Source of the DNA: CAIKMD01 sp963729935
Lineage (GTDB): Bacteria > Pseudomonadota > Alphaproteobacteria > ATCC43930 > CGMCC-115725
Direction of reading: 5' to 3'
Assembly (NCBI GenBank): GCA_963729935.1
Contig: CAVSPW010000010.1
Coordinates: forward strand, 124,001-188,000
Length of the DNA stretch: 64,000 nucleotides
The translations under genes were made by a program, and so were the position numbers. Below the pieces are notes generated by a model. The model saw only the letters and a program-made list of their open reading frames with translations. It did no database searches and was not told the DNA's origin. How positions within the stretch are numbered: the first letter of the stretch is position 1; the number at the start of each line of letters is the position of its first letter. Of this stretch, positions 17,088-27,867 are shown piece by piece.

Positions 17088-18104
17088 TTACTTCTCCTCG
17101 AGCGGCACGACGAAGCGCTTGTCGAGCATGGCCATGCCGTCGGCATTGGCTGGGAGCATGTTCTGGCTCTTGAACCAAGCGACTTGGCGCAGCACGTCCT
17201 TCACGTCGAGCCTGGCCTCGGGATCGTCGTAGGAGATGCCCTTCTCGAGCTGTTCCACCGGCTGGTGGAGATGCTTTGCGAGGATCGCCAGCACCTCGGG
17301 CGCGGTCGGCCCGTCCTTGCGCTTGCCGTCGGGGCCGGTGAAGGCGTCGTAATATTCGCGCGCGCCTTTCTTATAGGCGCGCAGGAACGCCTCGATCGTC
17401 TTCGGTCTTTGCGCGGCGGTCTTGCTCGAAACGAAGATGATCGTGTTCTGCCACGGGGTCTCGTCGCCGACCCAGGCAAGAAGATGCGCCTGGCCGCTGT
17501 TCGAGAGCTTCAGCGCGAAAGTGTTGACCTCGATGCCGACATCGACCTGGCCGCCGGCCAGGGCGGTCGCGACATTGGGCAAGGTCTGCAGCGCCACGAG
17601 GCGCATCGTCTTCGGATCGAGATGGTATTTGTCGACCGCGAGCTCGAACTCGTAATGGATCGGCCCGCCGGTCTGGACGATGCCGATCGAGTGATGCTCC
17701 ATGTCCTTGAGCGATTTGAGGCCGGCGTCCCAGGCGCGGTTGGATGCCAAGAACGCGGCGCCGTGGAAGCTCGGCACCTCGCGGCCCTGGCCGCCGATGA
17801 TCTTCAACCCGCCCTTGGCCGCGAGGTTATAAGCCGCCGCCGTCGCCGCAGTGGTGCCGAAATCGAGATCGCCGGCCACGACGCCTTGCGCCACCTGCTG
17901 CGCCGCGTCGAAGCTCACCGCCTCCGCATTGAGATTCTCGCCCGCGAAATAGCCCTTGTCCTGGGCGATGAAGACCGGCCCGACGCCGGTGACCGGCCCG
18001 ACGCCGATCTTGACGCTCTCGGCGGCGCTTGCGCCCCATGGCGCCATGCCGCAAGCACCGGCGATCACCGCCGCCGCGAGCAGCGCGAATTCCCAACGCT
18101 TCAT
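17088..18104 (-). CDS. ABC transporter substrate-binding protein (NrtA/SsuA/TauA-type), orphan
   Basis: A 338-residue binding protein from the ATG complementary to 18102-18104 with GGAGG nine bases upstream. The signal peptide covers residues 1-28 (FALLAAAVIAGACGMAPWGA). Typical mature motifs: VKIGVGPVTGVGPVFIAQDKGYF, GVVAGDLDFGTTA, LKIIGGQGRE, and GQVDVGIEVNTFA. Sequence and domain order match aliphatic sulfonate/nitrate/taurine binding proteins, but the ligand cannot be read from sequence. No permease or ATPase lies beside it, so it is the second orphan binding protein in this 6-kb stretch. Confidence 0.85.
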   Translation of the reverse strand: MKRWEFALLAAAVIAGACGMAPWGASAAESVKIGVGPVTGVGPVFIAQDKGYFAGENLNAEAVSFDAAQQVAQGVVAGDLDFGTTAATAAAYNLAAKGGLKIIGGQGREVPSFHGAAFLASNRAWDAGLKSLKDMEHHSIGIVQTGGPIHYEFELAVDKYHLDPKTMRLVALQTLPNVATALAGGQVDVGIEVNTFALKLSNSGQAHLLAWVGDETPWQNTIIFVSSKTAAQRPKTIEAFLRAYKKGAREYYDAFTGPDGKRKDGPTAPEVLAILAKHLHQPVEQLEKGISYDDPEARLDVKDVLRQVAWFKSQNMLPANADGMAMLDKRFVVPLEEK

Positions 18105-18150
18105 GCTCCGTTCCTCCCCCAAGACGCCGCGGCGTTTCGCGCCGCTTTTT

Positions 18151-18717
18151 CTACATCATGCTCATCATGCCGATCCCGAGCAGGAGACGCATGATATAGG
18201 CCAGGATGATAAAGACGACGATCACGCCAAGGACGACCGCGCCCGTGAAGGTGACGGCGCGCTCCGCCGGAACCTGCATCACCGGCGCGGCGCCGGCATA
18301 GAGCAGGTATAGCCCGTAGAGCGAGAGCAACAGGCTGAGGATGCCGAGATACGGAATCAGCAGGAAAATCCCGCCGACCCAGCTCGCCGTGTAGGAATAG
18401 GCGATGAGCTTCAAGGCGCGGATGAAGTCGCCGCTGCCGCCGAATTTCGGCGCGAGCCATTGCGCGATCAGCGCGATGACATAGACGGCGATCAGCGCCA
18501 TCGCATATTGCACGATCAGGCCCCAGAGGCCGATCCCGACGCCGAAACGGCCGAGAAAGATCGAAAAGCCGATGAAGGCGCAGACCGGCGGGATCGCAGC
18601 CATCGGGAGTATGTAGGATTTATAGAGCCTGCCGACATCGCTCGGCTCCTCAGCGATCGCCTTCCACTCGCTGCTCGGCGACAGCAGAATGCTCTTGGCA
18701 CGCGATACGAGATCCAT
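18151..18717 (-). CDS. YIP1 family integral membrane protein
   Basis: A 188-residue protein starting at the ATG complementary to 18715-18717. The cytoplasmic N-terminus DLVSRAKSILLSPSSEWKAI is the standard opening of bacterial Yip1-domain proteins. Five hydrophobic segments follow, for example IPPVCAFIGFSIFLG, LIVQYAMALIAVYVIALIA, GGIFLLIPYLGILSLLLSLY and FTGAVVLGVIVVFIILAYIM. The family's role in bacteria is not established. It lies just upstream of the orphan substrate-binding protein on the same strand (46-base gap), but no functional link is evident. Confidence 0.8.
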   Translation of the reverse strand: MDLVSRAKSILLSPSSEWKAIAEEPSDVGRLYKSYILPMAAIPPVCAFIGFSIFLGRFGVGIGLWGLIVQYAMALIAVYVIALIAQWLAPKFGGSGDFIRALKLIAYSYTASWVGGIFLLIPYLGILSLLLSLYGLYLLYAGAAPVMQVPAERAVTFTGAVVLGVIVVFIILAYIMRLLLGIGMMSMM

Positions 18718-18924
18718 CTCCCCCTCCGCGACATGCTGCGACCCTTGCGGCGGATGATAACAGAAGGCCGATGCCGCGCCCACCGCTACCGCGCCGGCGC
18801 GGGCGAGGCGACCGCGGCTTCCCCCAATCGCCGGTAAGACCGGCCGCGGTGGCGGCCTTGCTCTTGCGCGCGCGGGCCGCCTGCATCAGAACAGGCCCAA
18901 CGCAGCAAAACCGGGAGGACGGAC

Positions 18925-19302
18925 ATGGTTCAGCAGGTGATCAATCTCAAGGGACACGATCATCCGCAGGCTTCGCCCCTCGCCTGCAAGATCGGGCCGC
19001 TTCTCACCTCGGGCGCCATCACCGGCAAGGATCTCGAGACCGGAACCATGCCCCCCGACGCGGACACGCAGGCGCGCAACGCCTTCGTCAATATGAAGCG
19101 CGTGCTCGCGGCGGCCGGGATGGGGCTCGAGGATGTGGCCAAGCTCACCATCTACATCGCCGACGACAAGCACCGCGACGCCGCGATCAAGCATTGGGCG
19201 CTGACCTTTCCCGATCCGAGCCGGCGGCCGACGCGGCGCACCTTGATCGCGCCGATCCATGCCGGCATCGTCCAGGTCGAGATCATCGCCTATAAGGCGT
19301 GA
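18925..19302 (+). CDS. RidA family protein (YjgF/UK114)
   Basis: A 125-residue single-domain protein of the RidA superfamily, which deaminates reactive enamine/imine intermediates from PLP enzymes. Family features: ASPLACKIGPLLTSGAITGKD at the N-terminus, QARNAFVNMKRVLAAAGMGLEDVAKLTIYI in the middle, and a C-terminal PTRRTLIAP with the conserved arginine (residues 104-105), then VQVEIIAYKA. The sequence around the active site differs from archetypal RidA (PARST...), so it may belong to one of the Rid1-7 branches with another substrate. AGGA precedes the ATG. A REP-pair element follows immediately. Confidence 0.85.
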   Translation: MVQQVINLKGHDHPQASPLACKIGPLLTSGAITGKDLETGTMPPDADTQARNAFVNMKRVLAAAGMGLEDVAKLTIYIADDKHRDAAIKHWALTFPDPSRRPTRRTLIAPIHAGIVQVEIIAYKA

Positions 19303-19330
19303 GCAAGCGCTGAAGCCGGTTCGTCAGGAA

Positions 19331-19422
19331 TCGTCATGGCCGGGCTCGTCCCGGCCATCCATGTCTTGGGTACCGAAACGACTTTGGGCCGGGGATGCCC
19401 GCGACAAGCGCGGGCATGACGA
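19331..19422. repeat. REPIN-like element: two inverted REP palindromes
   Basis: Two related palindromes in opposite orientation. The left has arms GGCCGGG and CCCGGCC around CTCGT; the right has arms GCCCGCG and CGCGGGC around ACAAG. The outer ends are TCGTCATG and CATGACGA, so the whole 92-base element is itself an inverted repeat. Comparing the left unit with the complement of the right, two stem positions differ and in both cases the paired base changes too. It lies between the convergent RidA gene and the small membrane protein gene, where it may also act as a transcription barrier. Confidence 0.8.
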
Positions 19423-19445
19423 TTCAATTTTTCACGGCCTGAAAC

Positions 19446-19814
19446 TCACCCCAACAGCAGATAGACCGCGAGGATGACGTAGCCCGCGATCGCGACGCTG
19501 GCATGGGCGCCCGCCGAGAAGCCGGGCAGACGGCGCTGGCGGATATGCATGACGAGGCTCGCGGCGCCCAAGCCCGCCGCCAGCAAGAGCAGGACCGCCG
19601 CCGTGACGCCGAAAGATTGCGTGCCGGTCTCGATCCCGCGCGCAGGTCCGCGCAACGCCCAGAGCAGCGCGCCGTAGCCTACGAGCGCGCAAGCGCCGTG
19701 CGCGCCCGCCAGCAGGCGCGAGGGCGGCTTGCCGGGCGAAGCGACGGCGACGAGAACCAATGCCGCGCCGAGCAGCACCGTCACGCCCAACAGGAGAACT
19801 GAAAACCCGAGCAC
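19446..19814 (-). CDS. small integral membrane protein
   Basis: A 122-residue protein in which nearly all of the sequence is hydrophobic. Four segments are visible: VLGFSVLLLGVTVLLGAALV, AGAHGACALVGYGALLW, FGVTAAVLLLLAAGLGAASL and ASVAIAGYVILAVYLLLG. The GTG at the complement of 19812-19814 is five bases after the valS stop and is the likely start; no strong ribosome binding site is visible, which fits coupling to valS. Its frame is open into the valS frame only because valS is frameshifted upstream; a ValS-membrane fusion is not supported. I do not recognise the family. Confidence 0.6.
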   Translation of the reverse strand: MLGFSVLLLGVTVLLGAALVLVAVASPGKPPSRLLAGAHGACALVGYGALLWALRGPARGIETGTQSFGVTAAVLLLLAAGLGAASLVMHIRQRRLPGFSAGAHASVAIAGYVILAVYLLLG

Positions 19815-19819
19815 AGAGG

Positions 19820-22490
<2,671 letters not shown>

Positions 22491-22527
22491 GGCCGAACCG
22501 TCCTGCGTCCCGCGCGGACCGGTCGGA

Positions 22528-23127
22528 CTAGCGGCGCTGCGCGTCGAGAGCGAGGCGGCCGATCTCTTCGCGGACGATGCGCTCGACGAGTTGGGGCAGA
22601 TTGTCGTCGAGCCAGCTCTTCAATATCGGACGCAGAAGCTCGCGGGTGATCTCTTCGAGCGTGCGGTTCGACTGGCCCATGGGCAGGCTTTCGATGTCGG
22701 GATCGCGATGGGTGCGGGTGACGAGTTCGGTCAAAGCCGCGAGCGATGCGGTGGCGGCGGTATCGGAAATGAGCCGCCGGCCGGATTCGGGCGCGGCGGG
22801 CGACGCCGCGGCAGACGCTGCCGGCTCGGGCTCGGGTTCGGGTTCGGGTTCGGGTTCGGCCAGTTGCACGATCGGCTCGGCCTGAGACTGTTCGGCCATC
22901 GGCGGCTCATGCGCGGGTTCCGCTGCCGGCGGCGGCTCGGCGGCGAAACTCGGCTCCGCCGCTTCCTCGTCCTCGACCTCCTCCGTCAGGACGAGGACGT
23001 CGTCGGCGCCGGCCTGAGACTCGGCGCCAGGCGCGATGGCCGGGTCCCCGTCTTCCGAAATGATCCGCCGGATGGAGGCGAGGATCTCCTCCATCGATGG
23101 CTCATGTTGATCCTTCGCGTCCGACAT
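22528..23127 (-). CDS. popZ: PopZ/DUF2497 family polar organizing protein
   Basis: A 199-residue protein with PopZ architecture. The N-terminal helix is EPSMEEILASIRRIISED (residues about 9-26). A long acidic, proline-rich linker follows, including an uninterrupted (PE)n run at about 91-102. The C-terminal oligomerisation region includes LLRPILKSWLDDNLPQLVERI followed by VREEIGRLALD. In Caulobacter PopZ forms a cytoplasmic polar matrix that anchors ParB-parS. The length and both conserved ends fit; the linker length is known to vary. It lies between tolC and valS, a conserved alphaproteobacterial arrangement. Confidence 0.88.
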   Translation of the reverse strand: MSDAKDQHEPSMEEILASIRRIISEDGDPAIAPGAESQAGADDVLVLTEEVEDEEAAEPSFAAEPPPAAEPAHEPPMAEQSQAEPIVQLAEPEPEPEPEPEPAASAAASPAAPESGRRLISDTAATASLAALTELVTRTHRDPDIESLPMGQSNRTLEEITRELLRPILKSWLDDNLPQLVERIVREEIGRLALDAQRR

Positions 23128-23217
23128 CAGCTGCGGCCCTGTCCAACCCCGGTCAAGACTAGGGGAAAACGGCGCGAAACGCCAGCGGTCGCGCGGGCTT
23201 TCGCACCCCTGCCGGTC

Positions 23218-24588
23218 CTATTGGCCGTCGGCGCCGAAGCCGATCACCTTGTTGCGAACCGACCGGTAATGCCTGTCCACGTCGTAGAGCTGGACGGGCA
23301 GATTGAGATCGGCCGCGGTCAGCTGACCGACCTGTTGCGCGAGATTGAACTCGGCGATGGCGAGATCGTGTTGCGCCTTCACCAGCGCCACCTGATCGCC
23401 GAACAATTCCTGCTGGGCGTTCAACACGTCGAGCACGGTGCGCGCGCCGACCTGTTGCTGCTGCTGGACGCCTTCGAGCGCGATCTGCGCGGCGCGGATG
23501 GTGGCTTGCAGCGACGTGATGCTCGCCCGGGCCGATTGGATCGTCTCCCAGGATTGGGTCGCGGTCTGCACCGCCTGGCGCCGCGTGTCGTCGGTCGTGC
23601 CCTTGGCCTTGCCGACATTCTCGATCGCCTGCCGGCTCTGCGACCAGACATTGCCCGCCTCGTAGAGCGGCATGTTGAGCTGCGCCAGCACCGATTTGTT
23701 GGTGGTCTCGCGGCCGTTGAGCTGCGTCTCCTGGAGACGCTGGATGTTGCCGACGACCGCGATGCTGGGCAGGAGCTGCGCCTTGACCTGCGCGACATTA
23801 TCGCGTGCCGCGCTCTCGGCGAATTGCGCCGCGATCACGCTCGGATTCTTGGTCGCGGCGAGAGCGAGCGCCTGGTCGCGCGCCGCCGGAATGACCGGAC
23901 GGAGCTTGGGCTGCACGAGCCCCGAGGGCGGATGCCCGACCGCGCGGGTGTAATTGGCGCTGTCGACCGACAGCGTGCCCTCGTCCGAATGACGCGTCGC
24001 CGTGGCCGAGGCGAGCCGCGCCTCGGCCTGGGCCACGTCGGTGCGCGTCACCTGGCCGACGCGGAATTGGTCGTTGGTCGCCTCGAGCTGGCGGCTCAAG
24101 ACTTGCTCGTTGTTCTTGTCGAGCGCGATCACCGCCTGATCGCGCAGCACGTCGAAATAGGATTGCACGGCCGAAAAGAGCACCGCGCTCTCGACCGCGA
24201 TGAGATGGGCGCGCTCGCTTTCCACCAGATTTTCGGCTTGCGCGGTCTTCGCGATCGTCCCGCCGCCATTGTAGATCGGCTGAGACACGGTGAGGCTGTA
24301 GGTATGCGGCTGGAAGCCTTGATGCGCCGGCGCACTGGGCGGCGCGGCCGGCGAGTTCTCCGACTGCTCGGCGCCAACCCCGCCCTGGAAGGTTACGGTC
24401 GGCCGCCATCCCGCAAGCGCTTGCGGCACGCCTTCATCGGTGGCGCGCAAGGTCGCGCGCTCGCCCAGGATTTGCGGATTGTTGTTATAGGCCGAGGCCA
24501 GCGCGTCCTCGATCGACTCGGCCTTCGCCGGCTGCGCGGCGAGCGCGCCGAGACCGATAGCGAGCGAAGCGACGAGCCGACGACGCAT
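23218..24588 (-). CDS. tolC: TolC family outer membrane protein
   Basis: A 456-residue outer-membrane efflux/type I secretion channel. The start is the ATG complementary to 24586-24588 with AGAGGA upstream. Signal peptide residues 1-23 (LVASLAIGLGALAAQPAKA). TolC hallmarks: SIEDALASAYNNNPQILGERA at the mature N-terminus, YNGGGTIAKTAQAENLVESERA in the first helical hairpin, a second internal repeat (MPLYEAGNVWSQSRQAIENV), and GARTVLDVLNAQQELFGDQVAL before the final helices. A poly-Gln patch (QQQQQ) is present in the second repeat. It lies between pcm and popZ as in many relatives. Confidence 0.92.
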   Translation of the reverse strand: MRRRLVASLAIGLGALAAQPAKAESIEDALASAYNNNPQILGERATLRATDEGVPQALAGWRPTVTFQGGVGAEQSENSPAAPPSAPAHQGFQPHTYSLTVSQPIYNGGGTIAKTAQAENLVESERAHLIAVESAVLFSAVQSYFDVLRDQAVIALDKNNEQVLSRQLEATNDQFRVGQVTRTDVAQAEARLASATATRHSDEGTLSVDSANYTRAVGHPPSGLVQPKLRPVIPAARDQALALAATKNPSVIAAQFAESAARDNVAQVKAQLLPSIAVVGNIQRLQETQLNGRETTNKSVLAQLNMPLYEAGNVWSQSRQAIENVGKAKGTTDDTRRQAVQTATQSWETIQSARASITSLQATIRAAQIALEGVQQQQQVGARTVLDVLNAQQELFGDQVALVKAQHDLAIAEFNLAQQVGQLTAADLNLPVQLYDVDRHYRSVRNKVIGFGADGQ

Positions 24589-24682
24589 CACGTCCTCTTT
24601 CGCCCCGACCGCGCGGGACGAGCCGCGCGCGCCTTGTCCGGCGAGCCCGATGCCGGCGCGGCGCGCAAGATGAATCCAGGCG

Positions 24683-25351
24683 CTAGAATACAAAGCTCGG
24701 CGCCCTTCCGCATCCGGGAAGCTCATGGACCGCGGCATCGAACACCGCGCGACTCGATAAAACGCCTTCCGCCCGAGTCATCAGCACCGCTTCGCCCATG
24801 CCGAGCCCGGCCAGACCGCCTTCCGGCGTGACGATGCCCACGAGTTGGCCGCCTTCGGCCAATTGATCGGCCACCGCCGGCGGGATCGCGGCGACCGCGC
24901 CGTTCAACAAGATCACGTCATAGGGCGCGCCGTCGCCCCAGCCCTCGGTCAGCGCGCCTTCGACGATGTGCGCGTGCGACCCGAGCTGCGCCAGCAGCGC
25001 GCGCGCGATCGCCGCCAGGCGCGGCTCGCTTTCGAGCGCCGTCACCGAAGAGCTGAGCCGCGACAGCAGCGCGGTCGCATAGCCCGTAGCGCAGCCGATT
25101 TCGAGCACCTTGTCCTGGGGCCCGATCGCCGCCAGCTGCAACAGCCGGGCCAAGACCATCGGCTCGATCAGCGACCTTCCATTGCCCAAGGAAATATCGT
25201 CGTCGACATAGGCGATGCCGCGAAAGGCGGCGGGCACGAACAACTCGCGCGGCACGGCGAGAAACGCGTCGAGCACGGCCGGGTCGGTGACCTTGTTGGT
25301 CCGCAATTGGCCTTCGACCATGTTGAGACGGGCGGCGGCGTAATCGATCAT
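24683..25351 (-). CDS. pcm: protein-L-isoaspartate O-methyltransferase
   Basis: A 222-residue SAM-dependent methyltransferase that starts repair of isoaspartyl residues. The start is the ATG complementary to 25349-25351 (MIDYAAARLNMVEGQLRTNK). Family motifs: DPAVLDAFLAVPRELFVP, LIEPMVLARLLQLA, motif I VLEIGCATGYATALL, SSVTALESEPRLAA, and YDVILLNGAVAAIPPAVADQLAEGGQLV. The cap sequence DDDISLGNGRSL replaces the archetypal AYXDXALPIG-type segment, as in other alphaproteobacterial members located next to tolC. Those divergent copies may not all be true repair enzymes, so substrate specificity is less certain than fold. Confidence 0.85.
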   Translation of the reverse strand: MIDYAAARLNMVEGQLRTNKVTDPAVLDAFLAVPRELFVPAAFRGIAYVDDDISLGNGRSLIEPMVLARLLQLAAIGPQDKVLEIGCATGYATALLSRLSSSVTALESEPRLAAIARALLAQLGSHAHIVEGALTEGWGDGAPYDVILLNGAVAAIPPAVADQLAEGGQLVGIVTPEGGLAGLGMGEAVLMTRAEGVLSSRAVFDAAVHELPGCGRAPSFVF

Positions 25352-25539
25352 GAGCGTTGAGCCATGTGGGACGGCCAAAATGCGATGACGCGTCTTATAA
25401 GGTGCGGGTGCGGGACTGACAATGCGGTCTTTGGCGCACCGCGCTTGCGCCGATCTTCGCCGTCAAATGCCTGCAAAATGATTACGATCTCGCTTATGGA
25501 CGCGATCCGCCGGGCAGCCTATATCTCGCGCGCGCCTGC

Positions 25540-25613
25540 GGCCGGATGGCAGAGTGGCTATGCAGAGGACTGCAAATCCTCGTACAGCGGTTCGATTCCG
25601 CTTCCGGCCTCCA
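25540..25613 (+). tRNA. tRNA-Cys (anticodon GCA)
   Basis: A full cloverleaf of 74 bases. The acceptor stem GGCCGGA pairs with TCCGGCC, followed by discriminator T (U73, the cysteine identity base) and an encoded CCA. The anticodon stem GAGGA/TCCTC encloses CTGCAAA, giving GCA. The T-arm contains GGTTCGATTCC. It is located between pcm and a PilZ gene. Confidence 0.97.
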
Positions 25614-25790
25614 TACCGCGAAGACGGGCGCGCGCGGCGGTTTTCAACCGAACTTATCCTCCGAGAATAACCGAAAGCGCGACCTCCTGCGGCGATCCGC
25701 CCGGATTTCCGCGGCCGATTGGATCCAATCCAATACAAATTCGTGCGTTTCGTAACCCTCGGTCAATAGACCGCGGCTAAGGTTCCGTCC

Positions 25791-26153
25791 ATGAGAGGGC
25801 CACAGCAACTCGACCGCCTGCGCGTTGCGACGATCGACGCGGACGCGCTCAATGAACCCGACCGGGGCGAGAAAGAGCAGCGCCGGCACATCCGCAAGCG
25901 CGTTCTTTGGGCGGCCAAGCTCGAGACCCAGGACGGCGTTTTCGATTGCATCGTGCTCAACGTGTCGCGCAGCGGCGCCAAGCTACGCCTCAAATCGCCG
26001 ATCGCGCCGCAGACCACCGCCGAACTCGTTCTCGGCTCCTTCGGCAAGCTTGCCGCCGAAATCGTCTGGCAGCGCTCGGACAAGATGGGCATCCGCTTCC
26101 GTACCCCGCCCGAAGAGGTCGCCACCATCATCGGCCAGGCGCTCTCGCTCTAA
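25791..26153 (+). CDS. PilZ domain-containing protein
   Basis: A 120-residue single-domain PilZ protein, a likely c-di-GMP receptor. Residues 28-37 (EQRRHIRKRV) supply the RxxxR motif, NVSRSGAKLRL (about 57-67) the D/N-x-S-x-x-G motif, and KMGIRFRTPP the closing strand. The N-terminal 27 residues are polar and not conserved. A diguanylate cyclase (46742-47788) and another PilZ protein (13688) are in the window, so c-di-GMP signalling is clearly used here. It lies between two tRNA genes with no evident operon partner. Confidence 0.82.
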   Translation: MRGPQQLDRLRVATIDADALNEPDRGEKEQRRHIRKRVLWAAKLETQDGVFDCIVLNVSRSGAKLRLKSPIAPQTTAELVLGSFGKLAAEIVWQRSDKMGIRFRTPPEEVATIIGQALSL

Positions 26154-26330
26154 ACTCGCTCTGAAAGGCGTCGGCTCTTCGGCCCTCGCTCGGAAGGCGC
26201 CGACAAAGCCGGTTTCTCGCCGCACCTTCCGCCATTTGCACCATCCGCCCTCCCCCGGGGCCCGGGCTTGCGGCGCGTGACCTTGACGGCGCGAAAGACG
26301 GCGGCTAAGCCCTTCGCCTCACGCGCATGT

Positions 26331-26405
26331 TCCGGGGTAGCTCAGCGGTAGAGCAATCGGCTGTTAACCGATCGGTCCACGGTTCGAATCCGTGCCCCGG
26401 AGCCA
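26331..26405 (+). tRNA. tRNA-Asn (anticodon GTT)
   Basis: A 75-base cloverleaf: acceptor TCCGGGG/CCCCGGA, discriminator G, encoded CCA. The anticodon stem ATCGG/CCGAT encloses CTGTTAA, giving GTT. The D-arm GCTCAGCGGTAGAGC and T-arm GGTTCGAATCC are standard. Confidence 0.97.
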
Positions 26406-26591
26406 ATTCGAGAAGCCGCAGGGCTAGGCCATAAAAGGGCGGGCCATTTTTTGATCCTGCGTGGCTCCGCCACACTCGCGAAATAGGAACGTTGTAGCTG
26501 GCCGCCTCGCCCAAGGCGTTGCAGGCCTACAAGCCCGCGCTCGGCGTCATCGATTGCCTTTTTATTTGCCGCTTCTTCGCGCGCCGCCCGC

Positions 26592-26605
26592 TTGACCTAT
26601 CTCAA
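26592..26605 (+). promoter_or_regulatory. FNR/FixK-type box upstream of a small Cys-rich protein gene
   Basis: TTGACCTATCTCAA fits TTGA-N6-TCAA. Its centre is about 70 bases before the ATG at 26669. A class II activator site would place the transcription start near 26640, with TAGAAA at 26628-26633 in the -10 position. A TTGACA at 26610 could instead serve as a -35. Confidence 0.5.
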
Positions 26606-26668
26606 TGTGTTGACAAGCCGACTATCGTAGAAATTAACCACGATCAAGGTCCCGGCTCGGAGGGGATC

Positions 26669-26881
26669 ATGGTTGCGACGGCTCAGATTTGGCGTTGGCG
26701 AGCGGAAAAGGCGCGGCGCATCGCGGTCACGCTGCCGCGCAACGATGCCGCGGTCCTGGACGATTACGCGGGCGAGTGCGAGCGGCGTGCCGATTGCCTC
26801 TCGGCCCTATCGCCCGACCGCCGGCCTTGCGGCCAATGCCCTTTGGCGCATTCAGAATTCTGCTCATCTCCGTTCGCATGA
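26669..26881 (+). CDS. small cysteine-containing hypothetical protein
   Basis: A 70-residue soluble protein with no signal peptide or membrane segment. A strong GGAGGGG ribosome site lies six bases before the ATG, which supports it as a real gene despite its size and chooses this start over an in-frame upstream one. The N-terminal half is basic and helical (QIWRWRAEKARRIAVTLPR). The C-terminal half has five cysteines in the pattern CERRADC, then CGQCPLAHSEFC, which could bind a metal or form disulfides. No family is recognised. An FNR/FixK-type box upstream suggests expression under low oxygen (inference). Confidence 0.55.
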   Translation: MVATAQIWRWRAEKARRIAVTLPRNDAAVLDDYAGECERRADCLSALSPDRRPCGQCPLAHSEFCSSPFA

Positions 26882-27343
26882 TCACCGCGCGGCCGCATCC
26901 GCGGATCCACCCGCGGAATGATGTTCATGGACCCAGAGCCATCGATCAAACGAGGGCACCGATTCCGCGGCGCGCAGCCGGGCCTCTTCGGGCGCGCCGG
27001 AATTGAGTGGATCGTTCACGCCACTTTTCTCGGCACTGAGGGTCACTGGCACGCGCGGGCCGCCCTCGCCTCGGATTCTACGCTCTCGACCAACATGCCG
27101 ATCAACATGCCGATCGGCCGGTACCGCCTCATCCGCGGGCGAAAGACGAGTCGATAAAAGCCACCCCGGCGCGAAGCCCTTGCCGGGTTTAAAGAAGGTG
27201 TCACGCTCGGGCGAACGTGCCTGGGCGAAGCTGGGATACGCCCTTTGGGCCGAAGACCGGAACGCGCCCGCAACACCTCGCTACGGTTCGCTGCACCGCG
27301 CTCGAATCCTTGCCGCGGCCATCCGCGCCCGCGCGCAACCGGC
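26882..27343. other. intergenic stretch without a convincing gene
   Basis: The open frames here have poor codon use and no ribosome sites. Visible features are a direct duplication of AACATGCCGATC near 27092-27117 and a 20-base sequence at 27198-27217 that recurs with two mismatches at 28080-28099. Confidence 0.5.
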
Positions 27344-27802
27344 TTAGCGCGGGCTCGCATTCGGGGGTTGGTTGAACACCAGCACTTCCCTGCCCCTCGG
27401 ATCCGTCCAAGGCGCGATGAGCGGCGCACCGATGTTGTTGGCATTCAACGGCGTATGCCCGCCTTCGCGCGCGAGTTCGGTGAGCGCGCCGGTGAGGATC
27501 GGGTCATTCTTCATGTCGTCCGGCAAGGCCGCGATGACCGCGTCGACGATGTCTTGCGATCCGTTTGGATCGGCGTTGACCGCCGCCGTCGCAATCGCCG
27601 CCGCGTCCGCCGGGCAGCGCGCGGTTTCCTTGCCCGCGATCGACGCCGCCAAAGAAGGCGCCGCCGTTACCGCTTGGGTTATGGCGACCGTCAGCCCTGC
27701 CAGATCGTCGCAGGACGGCTCATTCGCCGCGTGGGCGTTCGGGCCCCCAAAGCTCGCAACACCCAATATCGCAGCGACCGACAACGCTAGATATGTTTTC
27801 AT
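27344..27802 (-). CDS. secreted protein of unknown function behind an FNR/FixK-type box
   Basis: A 152-residue protein with a clear signal peptide (MKTYLALSVAAILGVASFGG, cleavage after AHA). The ATG has GTAGGAGG eight bases upstream. The mature part is about 125 residues, with two cysteines (CDD and CPAD), an alanine-rich helical region with EPSCDDLAGLTVAITQAV and AIATAAVNADPNGSQDIVDA, and a low-complexity C-terminus rich in Pro and Asn. No enzyme motif is visible and I do not recognise a family. A perfect TTGAT-N4-ATCAA box lies 52 bases upstream at the spacing of a class II activator site, so oxygen-responsive expression is likely. Confidence 0.65.
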   Translation of the reverse strand: MKTYLALSVAAILGVASFGGPNAHAANEPSCDDLAGLTVAITQAVTAAPSLAASIAGKETARCPADAAAIATAAVNADPNGSQDIVDAVIAALPDDMKNDPILTGALTELAREGGHTPLNANNIGAPLIAPWTDPRGREVLVFNQPPNASPR

Positions 27803-27853
27803 GGGTGCCTCCTACAGATCGTCGTTTTATCGCACCCCGGACGCCATTGATCT

Positions 27854-27867
27854 TTGATATGGATCAA
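27854..27867 (-). promoter_or_regulatory. FNR/FixK-type box, perfect palindrome
   Basis: TTGATATGGATCAA matches the FNR/FixK consensus TTGAT-N4-ATCAA exactly. It is centred 58 bases before the minus-strand ATG at 27802. A class II start would fall near 27819, with GATAAA (complement of 27826-27831) as a good -10 and a 17-base leader holding GGAGG. Confidence 0.75.

Noticed and set aside
26420..26456. Possible terminator after tRNA-Asn
   Set aside because: A T-run follows GGCC...GGCC, but only four base pairs form around a long loop, so support is weak.
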